DNA of 35,180 nt from Rhizophagus sp. LPA8_4_AMF (lineage: Eukaryota > Glomeromycota > Glomeromycetes > Glomerales > Glomeraceae). Each line of letters opens with the position of its first letter. Position 1 is the first letter of the stretch. The stretch is taken from NCBI GenBank assembly GCA_021464525.1, contig JADRCO010000382.1, forward strand, positions 1 through 35,180, given 5' to 3'. The position numbers were made by a program, and so were the translations under genes. The notes below the pieces were generated by a model. That model saw only the letters and a program-made list of their open reading frames with translations. It did not search any database and was not told where the DNA came from. Shown here piece after piece: positions 20,879 through 32,112 of this stretch.

Positions 20879-21946
20879 TTATTCGGTTGGTTTATCATCT
20901 TTAGGTTCAGGTTCATCTACTTTAGGTTTATCACCTTCAGATGTCTCTTCAAGTTCAGGAATAACACTTTTACCGCCATAAATAGTAGGTAAATTTTCTT
21001 CAGGAATTAAATTTAACATAGAATCTCTGACGCCACCGGCGGAAGTTACGATAAATTTCTTTTTTGTTTGTTCAGACAAGAACACTGAAACAAATTTAAA
21101 TACCAAATCTCCCCACCAAGGTACATTAACAAAAAATTTCGCCGCCTATTAATATATAAGTAACGTTAAAAGAAAAAAAGAGAGAGAAAAAAAAATCATA
21201 ATAATAATAATTATGAATAAATAAATAAATTACCAAAAATTCGGGATAATTTTCTTGTAAAACTTGAGTAACATTTTTACTTGCATTTTTAACAGTACTA
21301 TCATAATTTGAATAAGCGACTAAATTATAATCATGTACTTGAATCATTTGATCAACATTAACAAAATCCAATAATTGAATTCCTTTTTCCATGAATTGTA
21401 CGCGCCATCTAATGAATCGTTCCAATTCTCCAAAAACTTGATTATTATCAAGACCTCCATAAAGGTTATAAGTAACTGGACGATTTTCTTTATCATGTTT
21501 ATGAAAGAATCCCACTTTTCCAAATATTGAAGCAGGAAAAGCTTCGGAAAGTATTTCATCAGTTTTAAATTCAATCCTCCATTTAATTGATTTTGTCAAC
21601 ATTTCTTTTGCTTGATCTATTTCAAAATTTCTAATAAAATAATAATAATAAAAATATTTATAATAAAAATTAGAACAACCTTTTTTAACTTGTATATAAT
21701 CATAATTTACCTGGCTCTTAAAAATTTAATAAGGATAACATCTAATCTTTTATCATTGGAATCTTTATTCAAATCAACACCCCATAGAGTATAATTTTGT
21801 ACATCAGCTCCTTTTAAAATTTCGGGAAGATGAGTTTTAAATTCTTCCAACTTTCTCTTCTCTTCATCAGTAAATTTATCAAAAAGTGGATTACTAGTTG
21901 TTGTAGTAGTAGTAGTAGTAGTAGCTGAAGTTTGTATTTCGACCAT
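20879..21946 (-). CDS. Sec14/CRAL-TRIO lipid-transfer protein, SFH5-like
   Basis: Three exons, 21946-21711, 21630-21234 and 21145-20879, join in phase to 299 aa. An N-terminal CRAL-TRIO_N helix region contains LWGVDLN and VILIKFLRARNFEI. The lipid-binding domain follows, with FGKVGFFHKHDKENRPVTYN LYGG, FIRWRVQFMEKGIQLLDFVN, YPEFL and AKFFVNVPWW. The pattern GVDL...KFLRAR...RPVTYN.YGG...IRWR is characteristic of the SFH5 branch (yeast Sfh5 is ~294 aa). Sec14-like proteins move or present phosphatidylinositol and other ligands between membranes; yeast Sfh5 is reported to bind heme instead of lipid, so the ligand is uncertain. The N-terminus has a run of nine Thr encoded by a triplet repeat (about 21897-21922). 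The C-terminal tail is acidic (Glu/Asp/Pro/Lys). Confidence 0.88.
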
Positions 21947-24231
21947 AATTTATAATTTAGATGATTTAATTTTTCTGTACAAATAATATAAATTAGTAAA
22001 TATAATTAAATAATTCACAATTTTTACGATTATCTATCAATTTACCTTTTTTTTTAAAAAAATAAAATAGGATGAGAAAAAAATGGATAGTGGTTTAAAT
22101 AAATATCGGTAATTACTAATTGGTATTACATAAAAGCTAGTTTATTACTATTGTGGGATAGATACAAAAGGGATCAGGGGATCGAAAAATTTTTCATGCA
22201 TGCACAACAATTACTTTTACCTCCTTAACAATCATCAAATTACGGAAAGCTCTTTTACATATAATAAAGATTCCTTTTTTAATAGTCTAATATAGGTTTA
22301 TGAAAAGCAAAATTATTATTTTAATAGTAATTTTAGTATTATTCTGGACTCATAATCAAATGGTATTTATTATAAATGTACACGAGATCATCCTTTCCAT
22401 TAGAACAATCCATTTATTTTTCGATTTCTTTACGGACACTGCCTATGTTACACTGTTAGCCTGCAGTTAGTGCAGTAGAAGATCAATTTAGCGAATAATT
22501 ATAATATATTTTTTAATTGCATAAAATTTACATTTAAATTTTATCTGATATTTTTGTCTTATTATGACCAAGCTGATTTACTGTGCCAAGTAGTTCATTG
22601 AGTGTCTTATATCTACTTTTTACATTATTAGACAATTGAAGATAGATTTTATAGAACACTCATATAAAAACAAAATTATTATCTATTTTTTTGTTTAATT
22701 TCCTCTAATGTCTTTTTGATAAAATTTTCATATATTTATAATATAATGATTTGTATTTTAAGGGAGATGAAAAAATTTTTTTTCAGTACTGTATCTGAAT
22801 TGTATATAATTAAAATTTATTATTTTGTTTTTTTTTAAACTGTTATTTTGAATAATAAATTTGCAAAATTTTTTTTAGATGTAAAAAATTCTAATATGAA
22901 TATATAATTAAAATTATTTTAATCTTTTACCTTTCAGTTTTCAACATAAATATAATAAACAAATTAAGTTTTTTTTAAATTTTTATACATTTTATCAATT
23001 CATATTGAATCTTTTTAAATTGATTTTAGATGATTTAAATAATTTTAAATTAATTCTTATTTTAAATTAATTTAATTAACTACTACTGTAGTAAAAATTA
23101 TTTTTTAAAAAATCAAAATATTATCAAATTGAGTATATAGAAAGCTGACTAATATAAAGTCACATGTTTGGTAAATTTATACAGATCACGTGATACGTAA
23201 GTGATCAAATATGATATAATGATAATTTTTCGAAGTTCCTAAATAAAGTAACTTTTGTACCACATTGCAATCAACGTGTTTTTTAAACGTAAATCATACG
23301 ATTTTTTCATTACCTTACGACAATTTATAATTTATAAAATAATAATAATGAGTCTTCACGTACAAACCCTTTTTGGAAATTTGAAAAGTTGATCAAATTA
23401 TTAATAATAATAATAATTCTATTGATTTGGATGAATGAAAATAATATGTACATTTAAACAAAAAATATATAAATATATACATCTAAAAATTATTATCAAG
23501 ATGATATTAAATGAATAATTGTAAAATTTTTCATAACGCGTATTCTAAACGAACCATTCCTCACTGCGGGTCCCTCTAACCATTTCTATAATTAGAACTC
23601 ATCTCATTATCTTGTTGAAAATCTACTCGATGTGTTGCTTTAAGGAACTAAAGGTTGCATTAAGAACTAAGAAAAGTTTTTTTGATTTTGAAAACGAGAA
23701 ATTTGTAAAAATTACTTAAGAATTTTTCGTATAACTGACTGATAAATTCATTTGATCAATTATGTTCCATATCGAAAATTCATTCTCGGGTCAATCCTTC
23801 GGTCGATATTAATGTTTCAAGGACGCGTGACTGAAACTTTTGGTATACGTTATTGTAATAAAGGGTTTCCTTCCTTATAATTAAGCTCACTTTGAAAGGT
23901 AACTGCGAATTTTCAGATTTTTTGCAGCTCGATGATCAAATTTCATAGATGATCAATAGATGTGGTTATTTCTTAAATTAATTTTGTTCGCTAAAATGAA
24001 ATTCCATTCTTATAAAAAATCATGGATTCATCGTAAACTTCGATCGCTTTAATCGCATAATTTTTTGAAAATAAAAAATTTATAAAATGAGAAACGACAG
24101 AAAAAATATATTATAAAAATTATGATTAAATGCACTTACTTTATTTAAAAAACATCAACCCCCCTAAATAAGTTGAGCCTCCAACCATTACAACAATATT
24201 GACTCACCGATTTTGAATATAATATTAAAAG
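21947..24231. other. long intergenic region, no gene seen
   Basis: About 2.3 kb of AT-rich DNA without protein-like frames on either strand. It includes the promoter of the SFH5-like gene at its left edge. Notable short items are a palindromic ATCACGTGAT at 23185-23194 (E-box-like) and a CTACTACTGTA copy at 23080-23090. The block 23540-24060 is somewhat less AT-rich and could be an old, unrecognisable insertion. Confidence 0.45.
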
Positions 24232-25785
24232 TTATTTTAATTTCGTTATTCTTGTTAAAAATGTCATATGAAAATAATTTGATATAACTTTCATGATTTT
24301 ATGCGGATTTCGCCCAGTTTGTATACTTGAAAGCACCAATTCAAATAATGGGCTCATTAACTGTTCTAAATATCTCGTCGTTGCTTCTTCTCCATCAGAT
24401 AAGTAATATGCTCCAATGTAAGCTTCAAAAGCATCAGCTATTTTCTTATTGATAACATGACCTTGCATATGATTTTTTTTATCAAGACCAAGTGTCAAAG
24501 AATAAGCAGCGAGCAATTTGTTTGAAACCAAAAAAGTGGTTACAACTTTAATATCTGAGGGAGTGTAAAATCGGAGATATTTAGCAGTCGCGAATCTCAA
24601 GACACAAAACATGAGGACCTTATCACCAAGATATTCAAGCCTTTCCCATTCACTTCTATAATGTAAAAATCCCGTTGCCCAAGCACGTAAAACATGATTT
24701 GTAATATAAGGAAATGGGAGAAGATCCTTTCTCCATACTGAAGGATCATCAACTGTATAATTAAAATAATTTAATTAAAACCAATTAATAAATTTTCGTT
24801 AAAATAAATGAAAAAAAAAAAAAAAAATGAACAGAAACTTACAAATTTCTTCATTTTCAGAAATTTTTCTTCGAGAAGATTTCTGATCTGCTTCACCTAT
24901 TTTTGTTGGTTTAATTTTACGTCGCCTTTTTCTAGATATGCTTCCATCATCAGGCACAATTGGAATAAAAATCTCATCATCAGTATCTTCAGTAGTTTCT
25001 CTACTGGCCTTTCTTGCCTTCTCAAATTCATCTTTTCCTATTTCAATACAATCAATATCGTCTAAAGACATCATTTTCTTTAATTCTTGAATCTCTTCTT
25101 CATCGGAATCAATCTCAATAATAGTTGCATCATCGTCTTCATCGTCACTGTCCAAAACAATAATAGGTAATTCCCAATTGTCACCAATTTTAATTCCACT
25201 CGAAGGATTTTCAATTCGTGACACTTGAGTGGATTTTCCCTTTTCATTAATAGAAGAACCGATTAAATTATTATCTTGATGAAAATTTATTGGTAACTCA
25301 TTTTTAATCAAAGTAACCTGAGGATTCGTAGAAATACCCTTAACGGTTGAAGACTCATGAGAATTCAACATATTAAATGGAACGTTATTAATACTACTCA
25401 CTGATATTTCTTTACTTGAAGCGTTATTCAAAGAAACATTCAGTGGTGTCTCTAAATTATGAGACGTATTAATAATGTCCATATTATTATTACTTTGAAG
25501 AGTCCTTGGTATTTCTTTATTGGAAGAATCTTTGAAAATTTCAGACAAAGTTTCGATTGTATTATGAAATTCAGTCATCAAACCTTTCTCCGAATTCATC
25601 ATTTTGTTGACATCATCCGAAGACATTCCATATAAAGTTCCCAACATTGTTGTGAAAGTATGAGTTAAATGAGACAAATCCTCATTTTGAACATTAAAAT
25701 CAGAACTAGACTTTTGAGCATTAGATTCTGTTCCTGCGTCATCATCAATTATTATTATTTGCTCTGGTTTTCGAACGGATGACAT
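24232..25785 (-). CDS. RNase III-domain protein with SUMO-interaction-like motifs and an NLS
   Basis: Two exons, 25785-24843 and 24752-24232, join in phase to 487 aa. Residues 1-310 are low-complexity and polar, with three SUMO-interaction-like stretches (IIIIDDD 10-16, IIVLDSDDEDDD 208-219, IIEIDSDEEE 222-231) and a basic RKRRRKIKP (285-293) typical of a nuclear localisation signal. Residues ~315-460 are one RNase III catalytic domain: ERLEYLGDKVL (351-361) and KKIADAFEAYIGAYYL (417-432). The metal-binding acids expected from E. coli RNase III are all present (Glu351, Glu354, Asp358, Asp421, Glu424), so it should cut double-stranded RNA as a dimer. No double-stranded RNA-binding domain follows, and no second RNase III domain, so it is not a Dicer. 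The start at 25785 is preferred over 25914 because the extra segment is low-complexity. Confidence 0.87.
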
Positions 25786-26448
25786 GGTAATTTTTGCTAA
25801 TATTTCTATAGAGAATATTAAATAATTAAAATAAACTATTATTGAAGTATTATTATTTATTATTATTTCTATTTTTTTTTTTTTAAAAAAAAAAAAACTC
25901 ACTTTGTTATACAATCTTACGACAACTTCTTTTAAAAAGAAAAAATAATAAAAAAAATAATAATAACAATAATAACGACAATAATAATAATAAATTTAAT
26001 AACTTTAATAAGATCAAATAAAATATAAAAGAAAGAAATTACCAAAATTTTTTTTAAAAAATTTTTTTTCTTCACTTAATATATAATATTCGGCTTTTTT
26101 TTTAAAAAGAATATTTTTAAAAAAAATATGTATTATGTTTTATACACACATATATACATATACCATATACAATATTATATATATGAAAAAAAAAAAATTT
26201 TTTTTATAGTTACGAGAAAAAAAAAGAAGAAAAAAAAAATCAAAAGGAATATCTTTAAATAAACCTTCGGAAACTCACAGTCTTGAAACGCGAAAACAAA
26301 GTAAAAAGTACGAAATATATATCTAATTATTCTCATGCGAAAAAGTAAACCCTTTTATCACAATTGATTATGTGTCACATATGACGTAAAAATATTCCTT
26401 TATTGTTCATTATAAGAAAAATATTTCCTAAATTAGACATATACTTGT
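25786..26448. other. AT-rich low-complexity intergenic region
   Basis: Poly-A, poly-T, AAT and AT tracts dominate (for example 25868-25898 and 26185-26235). It contains the RNase III gene's upstream region and the 3' flank of the BTB gene. No coding sequence is seen. Confidence 0.5.
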
Positions 26449-27273
26449 TTATTTTTCAATAAAAATATATTTTTGATCATGAATGACACCAACTGTGCCA
26501 ACTGCGCCATCACCTAAAGCCTCAAAATCACCCAGCAAATCACCGACTTTTGCAGGTATATACGTATTTGTAAAATGATTGTTACACTTCCTATTATAAT
26601 CACCATCAATTTGAAAAAATATTTTTTTATAAATTGTTGAGGGTGAAGGTGGAAGATTTTTTATTACCCGATTTTTCAACTCGACTTCAAGGACATTATG
26701 ATGTTTCGAGTTACTACATTTGTGAATATAATCTTTAAGTATTGTACCGTTAGAGATCGAACATAATCCAAAAAAGAATTTAATATATCTTTCATTCAAT
26801 GAAGACCTTGCTTTTTCAGAAAATCTTTTGAAAAGAGGTTCATGTATAAATTTTTGATAATTATTTAAGATGAGTTTTGATGATTCTTTATAAAGACTTT
26901 TAAAATTATAAGTATCAGCCAACAAAAATGGTAACATGGGATCCCTACGCAAATTATTTTCAAGAAATTTTTTGCAAGCAATGATCAATGATTCTACAAT
27001 AAATTTATCCGAGATTCTCAATAATCTTTCAATGTTATTTTGAGTAATTGATACGTATGTTTGAGGATAAATAAATGAAAGTAAATCGTTAAAGTCTTGA
27101 GCATTTTCTTGTTCTATTACAAGTATTGGAATTTCTTCTTCGCAGGAAGAAGCATGATCGATCATATCTTTAAATACGACGGACGCAAGGCTTAATATGC
27201 TTTTATGTACCTTAAATGAGACATTATCTACGATTATTAAAATATCTCCATCAGGATATATGTGTGTTGACAT
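26449..27273 (-). CDS. BTB/POZ-domain protein
   Basis: A single exon of 274 aa. The BTB domain occupies residues ~1-105: YPDGDILIIVDNVSFKVHKS with ILSLASVVFKDMI, then a short acidic loop, then DFNDLLSFIYPQTYVSI and LLRISDKFIVESLIIACKKF. The rest is helical, with LADTYNFKSLYKESSKLIL, and has no Kelch, MATH or TLDc domain. BTB domains dimerise and often act as Cullin-3 adaptors, but the C-terminal part here is unassigned, so substrate recruitment is only a possibility. The protein is related to the divergent neighbour at 27722-28558: both share the YPDGDILII start and the LADxYxxxxLxxESSK/EETSK block. They are head to head, 448 bp apart. Confidence 0.88.
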   Translation of the reverse strand: MSTHIYPDGDILIIVDNVSFKVHKSILSLASVVFKDMIDHASSCEEEIPILVIEQENAQDFNDLLSFIYPQTYVSITQNNIERLLRISDKFIVESLIIACKKFLENNLRRDPMLPFLLADTYNFKSLYKESSKLILNNYQKFIHEPLFKRFSEKARSSLNERYIKFFFGLCSISNGTILKDYIHKCSNSKHHNVLEVELKNRVIKNLPPSPSTIYKKIFFQIDGDYNRKCNNHFTNTYIPAKVGDLLGDFEALGDGAVGTVGVIHDQKYIFIEK

Positions 27274-27721
27274 TTCTTTCTTTCAAAGTTCAAAAAGTAA
27301 TCAGTCTATCAAGTTGATCTGAATCCTTAAATCGTAAACACAATTTCCAAATTTAGAATAAAAAAAATGAAATACGAAAAATTATATCATAACAGATAAT
27401 GTTTATCTTAAACTCGCTTTTTTTATTATATAAATAAATTTGTAATGATTAATAATATACGAAACAATATTCTTCTTGTTAATATCGTAATCCTTTACGT
27501 TAGTTACATGTATATTAGTTAATGATTTTTTGTTCTGTATTTCGATAATCATTTGAAATCGTATAACAATAGAAATGTTACACATGATTCCTATATCATT
27601 GTATGACAACTTACAGCCAACATACAGCAAATATTTTTCTCAAAACTTTTTTCCCCAATTTCTTTACTTTATACTTTTAATATTATAAGTTAGGCTTTTT
27701 CTTTCATTTTAAGAAAAAAAC
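27274..27721. promoter_or_regulatory. shared upstream region of divergent BTB genes
   Basis: 448 bp lie between two divergent BTB start codons and must hold both promoters. A 75-codon minus-strand frame (27403-27630) is Ile/Asn/Lys-rich and not protein-like. A TTTTAAGAAAAAAA tract directly precedes the plus-strand start. No specific site is assigned. Confidence 0.5.
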
Positions 27722-28558
27722 ATGAACAAGAGAAGTGACCTTCATTATTATCCTGATGGAGACATTCTTATTATAGCGGATAAAACTATCTTTCGTATAC
27801 ACAAAATTATATTAAAAATGGCTGCTCCAACTTTATTAAATCATGAACAACAAGGAAATGAATTACCTTTCATAAATATACCTGATATATCCGCATCTGT
27901 AATGGACATTGCCCTTTCGATTATTTATCCTCGTTATTTTATAATGCCTACTTGGACGAATATCGACTCTCTTTTATCTCTTGCTTCAAATTATGTAATA
28001 AACAAAATTTATGTCGCTGGTGTAACTTTTTTAGATCATAATTATAAGAAAAATCCATTGTATGCTTTTTATTTAGCTGATAAATATAAGCTTTCATTCT
28101 TATTTGAAGAAACTTCAAAGTTGGTTCTTGATCATTTACCTAAATACAAAGAAGATTCAACTTTTCAAAAACTCCCTCTTGAAATTCAATCCGCTCTTAT
28201 TGCTCGTCACATGAGTTATGTTCATTCTCTTGCCGAACTTTCTGTTAATCACTTCCTTTCTACGTATCATCATACATGTAATAATCCTTCATTTCATAAT
28301 AAACAATTAAATCAAGAAATTGAATCACGTGTCTTGTCAATTTTGGATCAACCTAATAATATCACACCTTCGAAAGTTTGGACAATAATGCTTTCACATA
28401 TTAATGTATCAGATGGTATAGATTGTAATAATTATTTTATGAGTGATCATCTTACTAAAAAGTTCAATACAATGTTCGGTGATTTTAAATACTTGGATAT
28501 TGACAAGAATGATGAAAACCCTAAATATTACATTTATATTTCAAGGAACAAAAGTTAA
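27722..28558 (+). CDS. BTB/POZ-domain protein, divergent paralog of the neighbour
   Basis: A single exon of 278 aa. The BTB domain is in the first ~105 residues: YYPDGDILIIADKTIFRIHK, IILKMAAPTLL, SVMDIALSIIYPRYFIM, LLSLASNYVINKIYVAGVTF. It is followed by the same helical block as the neighbour (FYLADKYKLSFLFEETSKLV LDHL). No further known domain is visible. The acidic segment that normally follows the third BTB helix is shorter than in the neighbour. The similarity and divergent arrangement suggest an inverted duplication followed by considerable sequence divergence. A role as Cullin-3 adaptor is possible from the family but not shown here. Confidence 0.87.
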   Translation: MNKRSDLHYYPDGDILIIADKTIFRIHKIILKMAAPTLLNHEQQGNELPFINIPDISASVMDIALSIIYPRYFIMPTWTNIDSLLSLASNYVINKIYVAGVTFLDHNYKKNPLYAFYLADKYKLSFLFEETSKLVLDHLPKYKEDSTFQKLPLEIQSALIARHMSYVHSLAELSVNHFLSTYHHTCNNPSFHNKQLNQEIESRVLSILDQPNNITPSKVWTIMLSHINVSDGIDCNNYFMSDHLTKKFNTMFGDFKYLDIDKNDENPKYYIYISRNKS

Positions 28559-29326
28559 AATTAAGATGAGTGATTAATGAGTTGATTAGTAATGAAATTC
28601 TTTTTAAAAAAAAAAAAATAAATTTTTTTTTTTTCGGTTTTAAATTTACATTAATTAATAATTGTTTTGTTTAAATTACTGTATTTAGAAACTTTGCTTT
28701 TAGCGTGTTTGGGAGAGAATTATCGCAAAGTGATACAAATTTGACATGGTCATTGATTACGCATGACATAATTTACGAGAAGCGGTAACAGGGGATGTTT
28801 AATCAAATTCTTACATGGGGTAGGGGAGCACGTTACGTAATAATGTTACTTGTAATATAATCTTCTGACGTCATTTATTTACGTGAAAATTAGTTCCATG
28901 ATTGTGTTTTAACATAATAAAGCTATTGAATTCCGTTATTCAAGCTTTTGTTGGCTTTGTTGGCTTAAAAATTATAAATATAGTGATTTAAAAAAATCAC
29001 CAGTCACATGACTTAAATAACCAAAAATTTTCATGATTATCATCATATCATGTGATATTGACTGATTGTCATTTAAAATCGCTTTTTGTTTCACCCGTTA
29101 TACAACATATATATCTTACTGGGAATTCTTTCTCATAAATTCAACAACAGAACACCGTCGGTACAACAAAGAACTAGATAATATCGCAAAATACCTCTAG
29201 CTTACCTGAAGTCACGGAGGAAGTAGAGAAAATGTAAAATTTATTTAAGGTGATTTGATTTTATTTTTCACTTGTCTGCGTTGATGTTAACTGGCTCCAC
29301 CACCAACTACTCTGCTAAGCGCTGCA
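28559..29326. other. intergenic, no gene seen
   Basis: Poly-A/T tracts (28604-28635) follow the BTB gene. The remainder is non-coding, with a small direct duplication TTGTTGGCTTTGTTGGCT (28948-28965). Weak E-box-like GTCACATGAC and CATGTGAT occur at about 29002 and 29050. The upstream region of the next gene is somewhat less AT-rich (29130-29320). Confidence 0.4.
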
Positions 29327-31011
29327 ATGTACTTTGTGAAATTGTTTTTTGAACTTTTTCAGAACTCAAAGCGAAAAAAGAAAGATCGTAATATAGGTGA
29401 TACTGATGAAAGTATGTCAGACGATTACATGGAGCTACCATCTGTCGCAAACAGTGTTACAGCTAAGAAGTTTTCTGAGATTGGTAAAGGAATTGCGTGG
29501 TACAGTGTTATATTTCTTCCCGAATGCCACAAAAATGATATTTTGCGGAGTAAATTTAGTGATTATGAATGGAAAAATTTTGAAAATATCTTTCGTAAGG
29601 TAAGAGAATATCTCACTTGATATTTGTTATATGGTAGCAGTTGTTAACGAGATATTGCATTATGACTTTAGAAAGATATAAAAATTAGCGCGCAAATCTT
29701 TTTTCCGCTATATAAAGTTAAACAAATTCTAAAGGATATAATGAATCTATAAAAAGTGCCACAGATGGTGTTTACGTGGATCTTAATTCGGTCTTTTTTG
29801 TCCCTAAATACCAAACAGAGTACAAATTCTGAAACATTGGTTGTCAAATGGGTTGACAACGTGTATCAAAAATTGTAAGTTCCTAAGTTCCATTGTTTAT
29901 TGTCTGCTGTTTACTTCTGTTTACTGCTGTTTGTTATTATAGTTTTGTTGATCTTTTATGTTTGTAGTTTGACATGCTTCCAACTCGTGAAGTGTATATT
30001 TAATTGATTATTCTCAGAATTATATAATTAATAATACGTTCTAAACGATGAATCAACCAGCGAATACCAATATCAAAGTTGATTTGTGAATTTGTTATGC
30101 GAAGACATGTTCCTTGACATAAACAATATTATCCGATTATTGACGTAAGTTTCATATACCATTTTTATGTTTTATATATATGAAATGGCTAAAATTGATA
30201 TATTTCCATAGTGGCAAATTAGAAACACCGACTGTAAAAATCAAAAAGATTATTTAAACTTCCAGAAGGTCAAAGATTTACAGGCTGGTTCCATGATGAA
30301 ATAATAAAGATTAACATAAATTATAGGTCAGTTTTCTTGAAGTAGTAGGTAACTCTATAGTTGAAGATCATAAAAAAATGACTGGTGACCTACAAAAGAT
30401 ATTAAAAGGTAAGAATTTAAAGCATTTCTATATATTAAATACATGAAAACTCATGATGCGTAATTTTTTAAATAGCAATGCGCTTGTCATTTTTTCGTTT
30501 AGAAGAAAATCTACGTGAAAAAGGAGTAGTTGACGAAAAAAAACTCCAGCAAATGCTCGAAACATTTGGAATCCTAGTTAATAGTAAGTAATATATCTTT
30601 GCATGTTTTGATCATCAAATTATATACTATATAGTTCCTAAACTTCTTTTTTTTTAAGGTAGGGATTTCGCTTTTTATGTTATGAATTATTATGATGGAG
30701 TATCTTATTAATGGAGATTTTCATTTACGATACCGAACAATCCAGCTCAATTATATCTATTATAGGACATTATTAAAGATTTGTTATCATTCAGGGTAAA
30801 TTAGTTTTCACAATTGCAATAATATTTTGTAACACACATCTGAATTCATGATCTTTTTCGTAAACAGGCTCGTGTTGAATATCTCAGCACACGAATAATT
30901 GAACTATTAAGAGATGCAACGTCTAGACGCCATTCAGTCATACAACGACAGCTGTTGATGCAAGTCCTCAAAACGCAGAAAAAACTAAAAGAAATTCTAT
31001 TTAAAAAATAA
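29327..31011 (+). CDS. probable multi-exon gene of unknown function (middle uncertain)
   Basis: The first exon (29327-29599) encodes a basic start (KRKKKDR), an acidic stretch (DTDESMSDDYMELPS) and WYSVIFLPECHKNDILRSKF. The 3' exons join in phase: 30327-30408, 30503-30583, 30659-30699, 30766-30795 and 30868-31011, giving VEDHKKMTGDLQKILK, EKGVVDEKKLQQMLETFGIL, FAFYVMNYYDG, DIIKDLLSFR and a helical C-terminus ARVEYLSTRIIELLRDATSR with MQVLKTQKKLKEILFKK. Exons between 29600 and 30326 are only suggested (29672-29716 and 29765-29874 are candidates). Reading through 30700-30765 meets two stops, but this stretch is a good 66-nt GT-AG intron. I recognise no domain. The gene may be intact, or recently broken in the middle. 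Confidence 0.45.
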
Positions 31012-32112
31012 CCTTAAATCTCTATTATATGTAATAAGAAGAGGAGAAATAATCCCTGATCAGATTATAGACAATAGCACAAAATTATATTTCTGATATC
31101 CTAGTTGTGAAGAAATTACTCTTTCTGACTAAATATAAAGAATGCTATAACTATATTTTATCATTGCTTGTCATATTATGCTAATAAATAAACACATTGT
31201 ATAAGCACTACTACTGTATATAGTCCTTTTTTCTTCTATCAGTCTGTGAAAATATCACAAGATTTGCAGATCATTAGTAAATTATTTTATATAACATTCA
31301 TATACAAAAGTTATAATAAATTAAAATTAAATATTCAAATATTATTTTTTTATAATTATTTAGACTAATTATTATATATTTTATAGTTTTTAAAATATTA
31401 TATTATTAAAAAAAAGAACTATTATTAATTAAAAAATACTTATTTTTTTATCTTTAATGTCACTGATTGAACTATATTAAAAATTTATAATAACTATACA
31501 AACATTTTTATTTTATCATATTCTTTCACATTACTTATTGGAAAAATTATTTTAATGATATAGATTTCATTTTTGACTAGTACTAAGGCTAATTTCTGGC
31601 ATTTTATCAGAATTAAGAAATTGATTATTTGATAAATATGTAATATTTTATCTAACTATTATAACTAAAAATATATTAAAATAAAAGATATATATAAAAT
31701 ATAAAATAAAGCAAAAAATTGAGTTAAAAAATCAATTTATTTTTGTGCTTATTAATTTATTATATAAAAATAAAAAAAAAACAAAGAAATAATTGACAAT
31801 ATTTTTTAAATAGATTGAACTTATTAAACTGGAATTTTGAATTTTTAAAAGACTTGAAATTATTTTTAAGAACTTCAGTGAACATCAAAACCATTAAAAC
31901 ATATAATGGAAAAAAGTGTTATATTGTATAAATGTGATGTTACTTTTATCTTGAATTTTTTGAATTTAAATTTAGGCCGGCATTATAAATCTGGCCAGAG
32001 TTAAAAAATTTTGACCAACATAACAACATTACAATTTAAAGATTGACAATTTTAAATTATGTATATATTATAAAACTAAAGATAATGCTCATCCAATCAT
32101 TTATTTATAAAA
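31012..32112. other. very AT-rich intergenic DNA
   Basis: Long A/T-dominated sequence with almost no G or C in places (31290-31800). There is no coding signal. A CTACTACTGTA copy lies at 31208-31218. Confidence 0.5.

Noticed and set aside
25786-25914. Upstream extension of the RNase III start to 25914
   Set aside because: The extra 43 codons encode poly-Phe/Lys and Ile/Asn runs from homopolymer tracts. The ATG at 25785 begins normal sequence.
29284-29361. Alternative first exon from ATG 29284 spliced to 29361
   Set aside because: The required intron would be only about 34 nt, far shorter than every other intron in the window. The start at 29327 needs no intron.
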